This document shows, in pieces, positions 1 to 8,606 of a stretch of 64,000 nucleotides of DNA. The position numbers were made by a program, and so were the translations under genes. Each line of letters begins with the position of its first letter. The first letter of the stretch is position 1. Under the pieces are notes generated by a model, which was not told the DNA's origin, ran no database searches, and saw only the letters and a list, made by a program, of their open reading frames with translations. The stretch is taken from positions 10,712 to 74,711 of the forward strand of contig DJOB01000002.1 of NCBI GenBank assembly GCA_002437105.1. Direction: 5' to 3'. This DNA comes from Caryophanales bacterium UBA6449. Lineage in GTDB: Bacteria; Bacillota_I; Bacilli_A; RFN20; CAG-288.

Positions 1-54
1 AAACTAAACATCTTTTTAAAATTTCGGGTCTAATAATTAGTATTAAACCTTATA

Positions 55-60
55 TATAAT
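55..60 (+). promoter_or_regulatory. Possible -10 box of the ABC transporter gene
   Basis: A perfect TATAAT lies 26 bases before the start codon in an AT-rich stretch. No convincing -35 box is visible 17 bases upstream, so this is only a candidate promoter. Confidence 0.35.
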
Positions 61-86
61 AAACAATCGAATAAAATGGAGGCTGG

Positions 87-2513
87 ATGATGATAGAGTT
101 AAAAAACCTCGTTAAACGATACAGAGTAGGGCGCAACAAGCCGGATGTTGTGGCCCTCAAGGGCATCTCCCTGAAGCTGCCTGATGTCGGATTGATCTTC
201 GTCCTCGGAAAATCCGGATCCGGAAAGTCTACCTTCCTGAATGTCGTGGGTGGACTGGACAGCTTCGAGGGGGGAGACCTGGAACTCTTCGGTAAGTCCG
301 CTAAGGATTTCACCCCTGCTGACTATGATTCCTACCGAAATAAGTATGTGGGATTCATCTTCCAGGAGTACAACATCATCAACAGCTTTACGGTGCGGAG
401 AAATGTCGAGCTCGCGATCGAACTTCAGAATCGCGATCCCAAGAAGTCTGAGGTCGATGAGATCCTGTCCAGGGTCGGATTGCTCGAGTTGGCCGATCGC
501 CTGCCCAGCCAGCTCTCGGGTGGACAGAAACAGCGTATCGCAATCGCGCGTGCTCTTGTTAAACACCCGCAGTTGGTTCTGGCTGATGAGCCGACCGGTG
601 CTTTGGATTCATTCAATACCCAGGAGATATTCAATCTGCTCAAGGAGATTTCCAGCGATAGGCTGGTGGTCTGCGTCACTCACGATGCTGCCTGCGCCGA
701 GAAGTATGCGGACAGGATCATCAGGATCAAGGATGGTCATGTGGTCGGAGATCTGACGCGCCGTTTCACCGATGGGGTGAAGCTCGAAGGCAGCGATAAT
801 GCCTACCAGCTGAAGAACGGCCTGATCAAGGTCGATGATGTGTCGAAGTTCAGCGAGAATGACTATCAGGCTATCAGGAAGGAGACTTCCGGCTCTACTG
901 GTCCAGCCTACTATGCCTATGGTGACCATGTGCGGATTCCCTCCGAGCTGGCTGAGGGCGACGATAGCGAGGATATCCCCGTCGGCTTCAGTCCGACCAC
1001 GGATGAGGATATTGCTATCCGGTGTACTAAGAATAAGCAGTTCAAGTCGATCAAGTCTCACATGAGATCCAAGACGGTAGCCACCTTTGCCTTCGGTACA
1101 CTCAAATCGTCACCGGCCCGGTTGGCGATGACGATCATCCTCTCGATCCTGTCTTTCTCGATGCTGGGCGCTTCAGTCACTCTCTCGTCCTACGATCAGG
1201 CTGATACCTTTGCGGCTTCCTCCTCTATATATCACCCGTCTGCCTCCGTTCTGACGAAGAGTCTCTCGGGTGATGCGGATATCCCGGTTCAGGACGGTCG
1301 GCTGCATGAGAGCGATCTGGCTAGGATAAAGGACGGATATTCATCCGAGGCGATCCCGGTCTACCGCTCGCCGCGAGCCTCGCTCATACGCAATCTTCCC
1401 GAGGGTGATACGTATAAGAACGATTGGTTTATCCCCTCCTTCAACAGCGTCGCACCTCTCGAGTCGCTCGATCAGGTTTCAGCCTTCGGGTTCCAGCTTG
1501 AGGGAGCCCTCCCCAAACTCGGTGAAGTCGTGCTGCCTGAATATGCGGTCTGGTATTTCAACAGAGCGGGAATCCAGATTGGCGATCGCGTGATAGAGGC
1601 GGGTAGCGTCGATGCCTCTACCTTGATCGGCAGTACCATCAAGGTCAATTCTATCGCGGGTCAGAAGGCTGATGAGTTCACGGTCAGCGGAATCCTCGAG
1701 ACGGATCTCACCGAGTCTCAGGTCGAGCAGGATCTGGTGAAGGCCCAGACTAGCACAGTTGATAGGTATCTGCTCGAGAGGGAAAATTGGGAAAATGGCC
1801 CCTCTAAGATAATGTTCTTCTCTCCTGAACAGATTGCTTCTTCCGATTTCCAGACTGGAATGAGAGTTGAAGCGGATGACATCAATCGGGTGCTCGTTCC
1901 TACCATCGATCAGCGCGAGCTCAAAAATCTCTGGCACTATACCCACAACAATCTCTTCACGGCGGTTGACGCCGATCTTTCGGTCGGTTCCTCTCAACTT
2001 CCGGGCGGTGCTGATGGATATCGCTATGTGAGTTACACTATCGAGTCCAGCGTCGCTTCGCTCTGGCTGGATTCCGATACTTTCTCGAGCTCTATAACCG
2101 GGGTTAAGAAGGTGGCTCTCGGTATCGCGATCACCCTCGCGGTAATCGCGATCCTCGTCACTACTAACTTCCTGTTCACTTCGGTCACCTTCAAGATCCG
2201 GGAGATAGGTATCCTCAAGGGACTCGGCAGCTCATCGCACGAAATATTCGGTATCTTCACCATCGAAGCGGTCATCATCGCGGCGGTCAACTTCATCGCT
2301 TCGTGCCTGATCTCCTTCGGTGTGATATACATCTTCAACCGAGTGTTCCAGACGCTCTTCTCTATCCCCTTGCAGATCATCTCCTTCGGTTGGCTTCCTG
2401 CCCTGGTGCTCTTCCTCGTCTCCTTCGGGGTGTCGATCCTGTCCGTCCTCATTCCCTCCTACTCTGCTTCCAGCATGAAGCCGGTCGATGCGATGAAGCG
2501 TGGACTCAATTAG
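87..2513 (+). CDS. Fused ABC transporter, ATPase plus FtsX-like permease
   Basis: An 808-residue protein combining an ABC ATPase with a MacB/FtsX-type permease. The ATPase (about residues 1-225) has Walker [10 protein letters not shown], signature LSGGQKQR and Walker B LVLADEP, as in the LolD/MacB branch. After a polar linker of about 110 residues comes one membrane segment near residue 350, a large extracytoplasmic domain, then three membrane helices in the last 130 residues, ending in the [18 protein letters not shown] tail common in these permeases. Such proteins work as mechanotransmitters or peptide/lipoprotein exporters; the substrate here is unknown. Two adjacent ATG codons (87 and 90) follow a GGAGG ribosome site; either could be used. 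Confidence 0.9.
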   Translation: MMIELKNLVKRYRVGRNKPDVVALKGISLKLPDVGLIFVLGKSGSGKSTFLNVVGGLDSFEGGDLELFGKSAKDFTPADYDSYRNKYVGFIFQEYNIINSFTVRRNVELAIELQNRDPKKSEVDEILSRVGLLELADRLPSQLSGGQKQRIAIARALVKHPQLVLADEPTGALDSFNTQEIFNLLKEISSDRLVVCVTHDAACAEKYADRIIRIKDGHVVGDLTRRFTDGVKLEGSDNAYQLKNGLIKVDDVSKFSENDYQAIRKETSGSTGPAYYAYGDHVRIPSELAEGDDSEDIPVGFSPTTDEDIAIRCTKNKQFKSIKSHMRSKTVATFAFGTLKSSPARLAMTIILSILSFSMLGASVTLSSYDQADTFAASSSIYHPSASVLTKSLSGDADIPVQDGRLHESDLARIKDGYSSEAIPVYRSPRASLIRNLPEGDTYKNDWFIPSFNSVAPLESLDQVSAFGFQLEGALPKLGEVVLPEYAVWYFNRAGIQIGDRVIEAGSVDASTLIGSTIKVNSIAGQKADEFTVSGILETDLTESQVEQDLVKAQTSTVDRYLLERENWENGPSKIMFFSPEQIASSDFQTGMRVEADDINRVLVPTIDQRELKNLWHYTHNNLFTAVDADLSVGSSQLPGGADGYRYVSYTIESSVASLWLDSDTFSSSITGVKKVALGIAITLAVIAILVTTNFLFTSVTFKIREIGILKGLGSSSHEIFGIFTIEAVIIAAVNFIASCLISFGVIYIFNRVFQTLFSIPLQIISFGWLPALVLFLVSFGVSILSVLIPSYSASSMKPVDAMKRGLN

Positions 2514-2561
2514 CCGATAGTTCCTACTCTATTTGGATATTACAGCGTGGAGGTGCCAAAG

Positions 2562-3284
2562 ATGGCAGAGATATATAAGCGCGTGCTTCTCAAGGTCTCC
2601 GGTGAGGCTCTGAGGGGAGCTGATGAATACGAGATCTTCTCTCCGGAGCTGCTGGATGAGCTGGCTGAGGCGGTAAAGGCGCTGCGGTCAGCAGGTACCC
2701 AGGTCGGTATCGTCGTGGGGGCCGGCAACATCTGGCGCGGCAATCGCGCGGCGTTCCTCGGGATGGATGGCGCTGACGCCGATGACATGGGGATGCTGGG
2801 AACGATCATCAACAGCTTGGCGATCCGGGCGGTGCTCAACAAGCACGGGGTTAAGGCGCATGCCTTCTCCTCGGTCCCCTGCCCTAAGTTTATCGATTAC
2901 TACACCAAGCGGGATGCTATTCGCTCCCTGGAGGAGGGATTCGTCAACATCTATGGCGGCGGAACCTCCAATCCGTTCTTCACCACGGATTCCGCGGCGG
3001 CACTGCGGGCGCTGGAGACGGGTTGCGATGCGATCCTGATGGCCAAGTCGGGCGTGGATGGCGTCTTCACCGCCGATCCCAAGAAGGATCCTGCGGCGAC
3101 GCTGATCAAGAAGGCGACCTACCGCGACCTGCTGGCGCGTAACATCAGGGTGATGGATGCGACGGCCGAAGGTCTACTGATGGATTCCAATATCACTACG
3201 CGGGTCTTCAGGATGATCCCCAAGAATTTTGTCGAGGTGGCCAACGGCTCCGATATCGGTACTTCTATAAAGAAGGGTTGGTAA
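2562..3284 (+). CDS. pyrH: UMP kinase
   Basis: Bacterial uridylate kinase of the amino-acid-kinase fold, converting UMP to UDP with ATP in the cytoplasm. It opens YKRVLLKVSGEAL and contains VVGAGNIWRG and the GTSNPFFTTDSAAALRA segment typical of PyrH. The open frame extends to a GTG at 2547, but that GTG is part of the GGAGG ribosome site (2549-2553), so the ATG at 2562 with 8-base spacing is the likely start, giving 240 residues, the usual length. It is the first gene of the conserved pyrH-frr cluster; frr follows after 38 bases and is probably co-transcribed. Confidence 0.95.
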   Translation: MAEIYKRVLLKVSGEALRGADEYEIFSPELLDELAEAVKALRSAGTQVGIVVGAGNIWRGNRAAFLGMDGADADDMGMLGTIINSLAIRAVLNKHGVKAHAFSSVPCPKFIDYYTKRDAIRSLEEGFVNIYGGGTSNPFFTTDSAAALRALETGCDAILMAKSGVDGVFTADPKKDPAATLIKKATYRDLLARNIRVMDATAEGLLMDSNITTRVFRMIPKNFVEVANGSDIGTSIKKGW

Positions 3285-3322
3285 GGTTATATAATCACAG
3301 CGAAGAGAAAAGCGAGGCAAAT

Positions 3323-3874
3323 ATGGAAGAGAAGGATATCATCGACGAAGTTAATAAGAAGATGGATGAGAGTGTCCAGAAGCTCAAGGAGGCGCTGGCG
3401 ACCGTCAGAGCGGGAGCGGTCAATCCTAACGTGCTGGATAAGATCAAGATCGAGTACTATGGAGAGATGACCCCCATCAAAGCGGTGGCTTCGGTCAATG
3501 CGGTGAGCGGAACGCAGCTGGTCGTCAAGGCCTTCGATCCCACCGCGATCAAGGCGATCATCGCCGCGATCGGAACTTCTGATCTGGGCGTGAATCCCGT
3601 TCTGGACAAGAACGTGATCCGTATAAATTTCCCTCCTCTCTCCGGCGATCGCCGCAAGGAGTTCGTCAAGCAGGCGAAGGGATACTGCGAGGATGGCAAG
3701 GTCGCCATCAGGAATATCCGCAAGGATCTGATCAATAAGACCAAGAAGTCCGACGAGTTCAGCGAGGATATGGAGAAGAGGATCGAGACCTCCATCCAGA
3801 AGGCTCACGATGAACACATCAAGGCGATCGACAGCCTCTTCAAGACCAAGGAGAAAGAGCTGCTTTCTATCTAG
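3323..3874 (+). CDS. frr: Ribosome recycling factor
   Basis: A 183-residue ribosome recycling factor, which with EF-G splits post-termination ribosomes. The sequence shows the family core: KLKEALATVRAGAVNPN near the N-terminus, then SVNAVSGTQLVVKAFDP, and NFPPLSGDRRKEFVKQAK. The open frame reaches back to 3278, inside pyrH, but the extra residues do not fit the family and the ATG at 3323 is preceded by a GCGAGG site. It is downstream of pyrH, as in most bacteria, and is followed at once by a hairpin with a U-tract. Confidence 0.95.
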   Translation: MEEKDIIDEVNKKMDESVQKLKEALATVRAGAVNPNVLDKIKIEYYGEMTPIKAVASVNAVSGTQLVVKAFDPTAIKAIIAAIGTSDLGVNPVLDKNVIRINFPPLSGDRRKEFVKQAKGYCEDGKVAIRNIRKDLINKTKKSDEFSEDMEKRIETSIQKAHDEHIKAIDSLFKTKEKELLSI

Positions 3875-3891
3875 TCGCCACGGTTGTAACC

Positions 3892-3924
3892 GGGGGATGC
3901 ACATGGGCATCTCCTTTCTTTTTT
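3892..3924 (+). terminator. Terminator or attenuator between frr and cdsA
   Basis: GGGGATGC (3893-3900) pairs with GGCATCTCC (3906-3914) with one mismatch around a short loop, followed by TTTCTTTTTT. The U-tract runs straight into the AGGAGG of cdsA, leaving no room for a promoter, so cdsA must depend on readthrough or on a promoter inside frr. Confidence 0.7.
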
Positions 3925-3937
3925 AGGAGGATGATGA

Positions 3938-4945
3938 ATGGCCAATAAACTCTCTCGATCCACGGAGCACTCGATGCTGGTGCGGGTGCTCACGAGCCTC
4001 GCCTTCGCGCTGCTGACGGTTCCCTGTGCCATTCTCGGCGGATGGTTCATGGTCGGGCTGTCCCTGGTGCTGGTGGGCTTTGGCTCCTACGAGCTCCTGA
4101 CGATGCCGCGGCGGAAGTTCCCGGTGGCAGTCTGGATCGCCACTTTTGTCTTCGTGTACGCCATCGTCTATAGCCAGTTCTTCTTGGATGCTGATCTGAT
4201 TAGACAGTTCTTCAGCTCCAACTTGATATATTTAAATGGGTTGCACTATTCTGTTCCCCTCTTGCTCCTCTTCGCCTACCTGATCGTGCTGTTCTTAGTC
4301 GAGTTCTTCTGCCGTGATTTCTCCCTGTCCGATCTCCTGTACCTGTTCGTTGCGGTATTTCTCGTCTCATTCGGATTTCAGTCGATCATCTATCTTCGTT
4401 TCGTCCCCGATGGCATGGCTCAGATCGCTGGAGGGGCCCAGACCATCTGGGGTGGCTTCGCCTACAATCTGACCTCGTGCCTGTTCATGTGGTGGGTGCT
4501 CTTCGGGGTGTGGCTCAGCGATATCGGTGCGTATTTCGTCGGGGTCTTCTTCGGTAAGCACCCGATGAATGTGAGGATCTCTCCGCACAAGACCTGGGAG
4601 GGATTCGCTGGCGGTGTCCTGTTCTCCTTCGCCTTCGCCTTCATCTATGTCGCCATCGTGAATTCCTGGCTGCGCGTGCCTCTTATCCCGGGGGTCATCG
4701 ATGTCTATAAGGATCCCAGCGACTGGGGCTGGGTGGCTCTGTTCGCTCTGATGTTCGTCTCGCTGGACAATATCGGAGGCTTCCTCTTCTCCGCGCTGAA
4801 GCGGAAGTACGACGCCAAGGATTGGGGGTTCATCCTCCCGGGTCACGGCGGTATCATCGACCGGTTCGATGGTGTCATGGTCACTTCGATCGCAGCCTCG
4901 ATCGTGGTCACGCTGCTCGGCAATCCGACTAGCTTTTTGGCTTGA
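3938..4945 (+). CDS. cdsA: Phosphatidate cytidylyltransferase
   Basis: Integral-membrane CDP-diacylglycerol synthase, making CDP-diacylglycerol from phosphatidate and CTP for phospholipid synthesis. Of 335 residues, most are in hydrophobic helices; the C-terminal family signature is clear as SALKRKYDAKDWGFILPGHG followed by GIIDRFD, with the KD and DRxD residues that bind metal and substrate. An earlier DIGAYFVG/SPHKTWEG pair is also typical. The start is the ATG at 3938, 7 bases from AGGAGG; the in-phase-looking ATGs at 3931 and 3934 are too close. uppS, which normally separates frr and cdsA, is absent. The product feeds PgsA encoded at 22071. Confidence 0.95.
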   Translation: MANKLSRSTEHSMLVRVLTSLAFALLTVPCAILGGWFMVGLSLVLVGFGSYELLTMPRRKFPVAVWIATFVFVYAIVYSQFFLDADLIRQFFSSNLIYLNGLHYSVPLLLLFAYLIVLFLVEFFCRDFSLSDLLYLFVAVFLVSFGFQSIIYLRFVPDGMAQIAGGAQTIWGGFAYNLTSCLFMWWVLFGVWLSDIGAYFVGVFFGKHPMNVRISPHKTWEGFAGGVLFSFAFAFIYVAIVNSWLRVPLIPGVIDVYKDPSDWGWVALFALMFVSLDNIGGFLFSALKRKYDAKDWGFILPGHGGIIDRFDGVMVTSIAASIVVTLLGNPTSFLA

Positions 4946-5002
4946 TCCGCTCTTTTCCGTTAGATTTCGCTTCTATTGAGTCTTTGGCTGTTATTACGAT
5001 TG

Positions 5003-5037
5003 GAACCGCAGGGATGAAACCTGCGGTTCATTTTTTC
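5003..5037 (+). terminator. Rho-independent terminator after cdsA
   Basis: A perfect 10-bp stem, GAACCGCAGG (5003-5012) with CCTGCGGTTC (5020-5029), a 7-base loop, then ATTTTTTCTT. It ends the pyrH-frr-cdsA transcript and makes the next gene an independent unit. Confidence 0.93.
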
Positions 5038-5096
5038 TTATCGGTCGGTCCGTTCCTAGACCGTGAGATCGGTCCTGCAGACTCGAGTCTATCTTG

Positions 5097-5102
5097 TATA
5101 AT
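5097..5102 (+). promoter_or_regulatory. Candidate -10 box for the Dxr-like gene
   Basis: A perfect TATAAT lies between the cdsA terminator and the Dxr-like gene, 74 bases before its start codon. No good -35 match is seen. The position after a strong terminator makes a promoter here necessary. Confidence 0.5.
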
Positions 5103-5175
5103 CTATATGTTTTGGTACATCCTTAATTTTTAATAGTATCGATAGATTAAGGTGCAAAAATAAGGAGTGATTATT

Positions 5176-7071
5176 TTGGATACTGTAATTCTCGGTGTCG
5201 ATGAGCCTCTGGGACAGAGGTCTCTTCGTGAGGTCCTCAGCGCAGGACAGGATAGGGTCGTAGGCGTGGGTGTCTCTTCTCCGTCCTCTCTGACGGCTGA
5301 GCTTTTCAAGTCGCTGCCCGATCTCAGGATCGTGTCCCTCAGAGATGGGACGTTCGATCAGGCGCCTACCGGTGTCTCGGTGTACATCGGAAGTGGATCC
5401 GAAGCGAGGATGGTCGAATCTCTGAAGCCCCAGAAGGTTCTTCTCTGCACCTATGGAATCGACTCGTACAAGGTCTATGCTTCCCTGGTCAAGACGCAGA
5501 GTACGATTCTTCTAGGCGATGTCGATTCGACTCTCGTCGGCAATGTCAATCCGGGCGAGCTGGCTGGTATCGAGTATCTGTCGCCGGCTATCAGGCAGGG
5601 CTTGGAGCTGGTGAAGAAGGCGGCTGCGACCGATCGGATCATCCTGGTCTACCGCGCTGATGAGAATGTCGAAAAGACTCCTGCGGAGAAGCTCTTCGCG
5701 CTGACGGGCAAGACTCTCAGTCAGGCGGGTGAGGACACGCGGGGAGCGATCGAATCCGCGCTCATGATCCGCGCTTTCTTCGATCTCGCCATCCTCGCGC
5801 GCGTGACCGGTAAGGCGATCGACACTTTTGGCGCCATGATCGGCGATCCGGAGAAGACTCCCGCTGTCATCTCTCGGGATGGTGCGTTCATCGATGCGGA
5901 GGGGAATCCGGTCACCGGTCTGACCGCGCTCTCCTACGAGCTGTATCCCATGTTCTACTTCCTGACGAAGATATCCAGCAAGTTCAAGGTCAGGGGCGAT
6001 ATCGCCATCTGCGGCGCTTCCGAAGTGGCGATCAAGGCTTGTGCTGAGGATAAGATCGACCTCTCCAGCACGGAGACGGTGATCCGGCAGGTCGCTTCGG
6101 CTGTCGCCCATAATCTCAAGACTCCTACCGATGAGATCCAGGCGCAGATCGTCTTCGACACGGCGGTCAAGGCGGCTAAATCTCTGGTGGATCGGGTGGT
6201 CAATGCTCGCGAGCACGGTACTACCCTAGTTCAGGTGCGGAAGTCCAAGAAGCTCAACGCTGAGAGGGAGGAGAAGGTCGTCGAGACTAAAGAGGAGCAC
6301 AAGGAGCACAAGAAGGCGACGCGCTGGAAGAACGATCCGGACAAGAAGGAGCTCTGGGCTGAGCACGTTCGGGTGAGACAGGCGCGCCAGAAGCGAGAGG
6401 CGGAGAACGAGAAGCGTTCCAAGGTGCGGATGCAGCAGGTGGAGAAGGCGAAGGCCGACCGCGGCGATTTCCCAGTCGAGATAGTCGCGGATGAGAAGAA
6501 GGATCGCGATCAGCACAATCGCGAACGGACCCGCTACGGATCTCACTCCAGCTATCGCGGACATTCATCTTTCGGCGACCATCGTTCCTTCGGTGGCCAC
6601 AGGAGCTTCCATCGGGATGGTGAGAGCGGCGAGAGAAGGTCCTTCAGATCCGCGGGGGAGAGGAAGTTCGGCGCCCACAAGTCCTTCGGTGATCATCGCT
6701 CTTTCGGCGATCACAAGAGCTTCCACCGGGACGGTGAGAGCGGTGAGAGAAAGTCCTTCAGACCCGCAGGCGAGAGGAAGTTCGGCGCCCACAAGTCCTT
6801 TGGCGATCATCGTTCCTTCGGTGATCATAAGAGCTTCCACCGGGATGGTGAGAGTGGCGAGAGAAAGTCCTTCAGGCCTGCGGGCGAGAGGAGGTTCGGT
6901 GCCCGCAAATCCTTCGGCAATCATCGTTCCTTCGGCGGACACAAGTCCTTTGGTGGTCATCGTGGTTCCTACGATGGTGGCAAGAGGAGCTTTGGAGGTA
7001 GGAGAAGCAGTTATTCTAGAGGGTCTAGCCGGAGTTCTTTCCGGAAGCCGTCCACTAAGAGCGAAGAGTAG
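5176..7071 (+). CDS. Degenerate Dxr-like protein with basic repeat tail
   Basis: A 631-residue protein in the genomic slot of dxr (between cdsA and rseP). Seen: residues 1-340 align by eye along the whole of DXP reductoisomerase. ILGVDEPLG stands where Dxr has ILGSTGSIG, STILLGDVDSTLVGN where it has KTILLANKESLV, IESALMIRAF where it has VDSATMMNKG, and ICGASEVAIKACAEDKI where it has NAANEVAVAAFLxxKI. The NADPH loop, the metal-binding DSEH motif and the HPQS motif are gone, so catalysis looks impossible. Residues 345-440 are a charged, probably coiled linker; 455-631 are a very basic Ser/Phe/Gly/His/Arg repeat resembling RNA-binding tails. Start: TTG at 5176, 8 bases from AAGGAG; the GTG at 5167 overlaps that site. 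Function unknown; a scaffold or RNA-associated role is inference. Confidence 0.75.
   Translation: MDTVILGVDEPLGQRSLREVLSAGQDRVVGVGVSSPSSLTAELFKSLPDLRIVSLRDGTFDQAPTGVSVYIGSGSEARMVESLKPQKVLLCTYGIDSYKVYASLVKTQSTILLGDVDSTLVGNVNPGELAGIEYLSPAIRQGLELVKKAAATDRIILVYRADENVEKTPAEKLFALTGKTLSQAGEDTRGAIESALMIRAFFDLAILARVTGKAIDTFGAMIGDPEKTPAVISRDGAFIDAEGNPVTGLTALSYELYPMFYFLTKISSKFKVRGDIAICGASEVAIKACAEDKIDLSSTETVIRQVASAVAHNLKTPTDEIQAQIVFDTAVKAAKSLVDRVVNAREHGTTLVQVRKSKKLNAEREEKVVETKEEHKEHKKATRWKNDPDKKELWAEHVRVRQARQKREAENEKRSKVRMQQVEKAKADRGDFPVEIVADEKKDRDQHNRERTRYGSHSSYRGHSSFGDHRSFGGHRSFHRDGESGERRSFRSAGERKFGAHKSFGDHRSFGDHKSFHRDGESGERKSFRPAGERKFGAHKSFGDHRSFGDHKSFHRDGESGERKSFRPAGERRFGARKSFGNHRSFGGHKSFGGHRGSYDGGKRSFGGRRSSYSRGSSRSSFRKPSTKSEE
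6568..6909 (+). repeat. Three tandem 114-bp coding repeats
   Basis: Three in-frame units of 38 codons (6568-6681, 6682-6795, 6796-6909) inside the Dxr-like gene. Each encodes SFGDHRSFG, then HKSFHRDGESGERKSFR, then AGERKFGA. Copies 2 and 3 are nearly identical in protein. Shorter SFGxH motifs continue downstream to the stop. Confidence 0.95.
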
Positions 7072-7099
7072 TTTCTACTTTGGATAGGAGGCCTCTCGG

Positions 7100-8575
7100 A
7101 TGAGAATCTTTATCGGAATAATCGTATTCATATTTGGATTGGGTATAGTCATCTGTCTCCACGAGGCTGGGCACTTCTCGATGGCTAAGCTCTTCAAGGT
7201 CTACTGCGAAGAGTTCTCGATCGGGTTCGGACCACGGATCATCTCCATCAATCCTAAGGATAAGAAGACTGGTCAGAAGAAGTGGGAAACCACTTTGAAC
7301 ATCCGTCTGCTGCCTTTGGGCGGGTATGTCTCCATGGTTGGAGAAGAGGAAGATTCTCAGATGACGGAGGCGGGTCAGACTCCTGTTCCCAAGGAGCGAA
7401 CCTTCGGCGGGGTGAATCACGGCAAGCAGGCGATCATCATGATCGCCGGTATCGTGATGAACGTCATCCTGTCCTATTTCCTGTTCCTCTTCGGCAATGC
7501 CTTCGGTCGGCAGCAGGATCCCTATGTCGATAGGATCGCGCTCGTCGATAATTCTCCCTTAGCGGAGAGGGGGCTATCCTCGGGTGACATCATCGATGGT
7601 CTGGTTCTCGAGCTCGGCACCCTGGATATCGACAGTGATGGAAATAGGTCGGCCAGCAGCACCTTGATGATCGTCGATGGGGATGGTAATGAGTTGACCC
7701 CTCAGCAGTACGTCTCTTTTAAGGATAAATATTCTGGTATTAAATACAATCAGCTCATCCGGAAGATCGGTAGCTATCCCGAGGTGGAAACCGAGTTTAA
7801 GTTCGATACCTACAATTTCTATCGCCTGCAATCTATCACGGATATCGCCGTCTTCGATGATCATGGCGCCAATCTGGTAGTCCAGGCGGATTCGGTTGTG
7901 GCCTCATCCGATTCGACCGATGCTGATAAGCTGCTTCGTTACGCGCCGGTCGGGAAGGATGGCGGATTGAAACTGACGGTCGACTACACGAGAAGGAGCG
8001 ATGGTCAGAAGGGTGAGACGATTCAGGCTCAGATACCGAATAAGGAGGCGGAGAGGCTGCTGGATGATCATCAGACTCTGCAGAAGTACTATTCCTTCGG
8101 TAGTCTCGGCGTCGGTGTCTATATGACCTATATGCCCGACCTGGCTGCGCAGAAGGCTGGATCCGACCGGATTACTGGAGATACCTTCGGCCGCGCGATC
8201 GTCCGGTCCTTCGTCAATCAGGGCGAGGGTATAAGGGATGTCTATGTCGCTCTCGGATCGCTCTTTACTCCTAAGGGCTGGAACAATGTCGGCGGTATCG
8301 TCTCGATCTTCATGACCAATCAGCAGGCGGTCGATCTGGGCTTCTACTATGTCATGTGGGTCTGGGGAATCATCTCCATCAATCTCGCGGTCTTGAACCT
8401 GCTTCCTATCCCCGGTCTGGATGGTTGGCAGCTGCTGCTCTGCATCATCGAGTCGATTACGCGCAAGAAGATATCGCAGAAGTTCAAGGGATACGCTTCG
8501 ATCATCGGTCTATCCTGCCTGATCATCCTCTCGGTCGTGCTGATCATCCTCGATCTGATCAGGTATCTCGGTTAG
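7100..8575 (+). CDS. rseP: Site-2 zinc metalloprotease RseP/RasP
   Basis: Membrane-embedded M50 zinc protease that cleaves substrates within the bilayer (anti-sigma factors and signal-peptide remnants in relatives). The zinc site HEAGH lies in the first helix (about residue 20), followed by the FSIGFGPRI segment; the second active-site motif NLLPIPGLDG lies near residue 435. At 491 residues it is longer than B. subtilis RasP, the extra length being in the central PDZ/periplasmic region. The ATG at 7100 follows AGGAGG with normal spacing, 28 bases after the Dxr-like gene, and polC follows after 31 bases, so the three are likely one operon. Confidence 0.93.
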   Translation: MRIFIGIIVFIFGLGIVICLHEAGHFSMAKLFKVYCEEFSIGFGPRIISINPKDKKTGQKKWETTLNIRLLPLGGYVSMVGEEEDSQMTEAGQTPVPKERTFGGVNHGKQAIIMIAGIVMNVILSYFLFLFGNAFGRQQDPYVDRIALVDNSPLAERGLSSGDIIDGLVLELGTLDIDSDGNRSASSTLMIVDGDGNELTPQQYVSFKDKYSGIKYNQLIRKIGSYPEVETEFKFDTYNFYRLQSITDIAVFDDHGANLVVQADSVVASSDSTDADKLLRYAPVGKDGGLKLTVDYTRRSDGQKGETIQAQIPNKEAERLLDDHQTLQKYYSFGSLGVGVYMTYMPDLAAQKAGSDRITGDTFGRAIVRSFVNQGEGIRDVYVALGSLFTPKGWNNVGGIVSIFMTNQQAVDLGFYYVMWVWGIISINLAVLNLLPIPGLDGWQLLLCIIESITRKKISQKFKGYASIIGLSCLIILSVVLIILDLIRYLG

Positions 8576-8606
8576 TTAAGGTGATCTGGTAAGGGAGGGA
8601 TTATCC

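Noticed and set aside
6568..6909. CRISPR array
   Set aside because: The 114-bp repeats are contiguous, in frame and without spacers. No other array was seen in the window.
6491..7087. Alternative-frame protein over the repeat tail of the Dxr-like gene
   Set aside because: Repeats not containing stops in one frame often stay open in others. The Dxr-like frame has the upstream domain and ribosome site.
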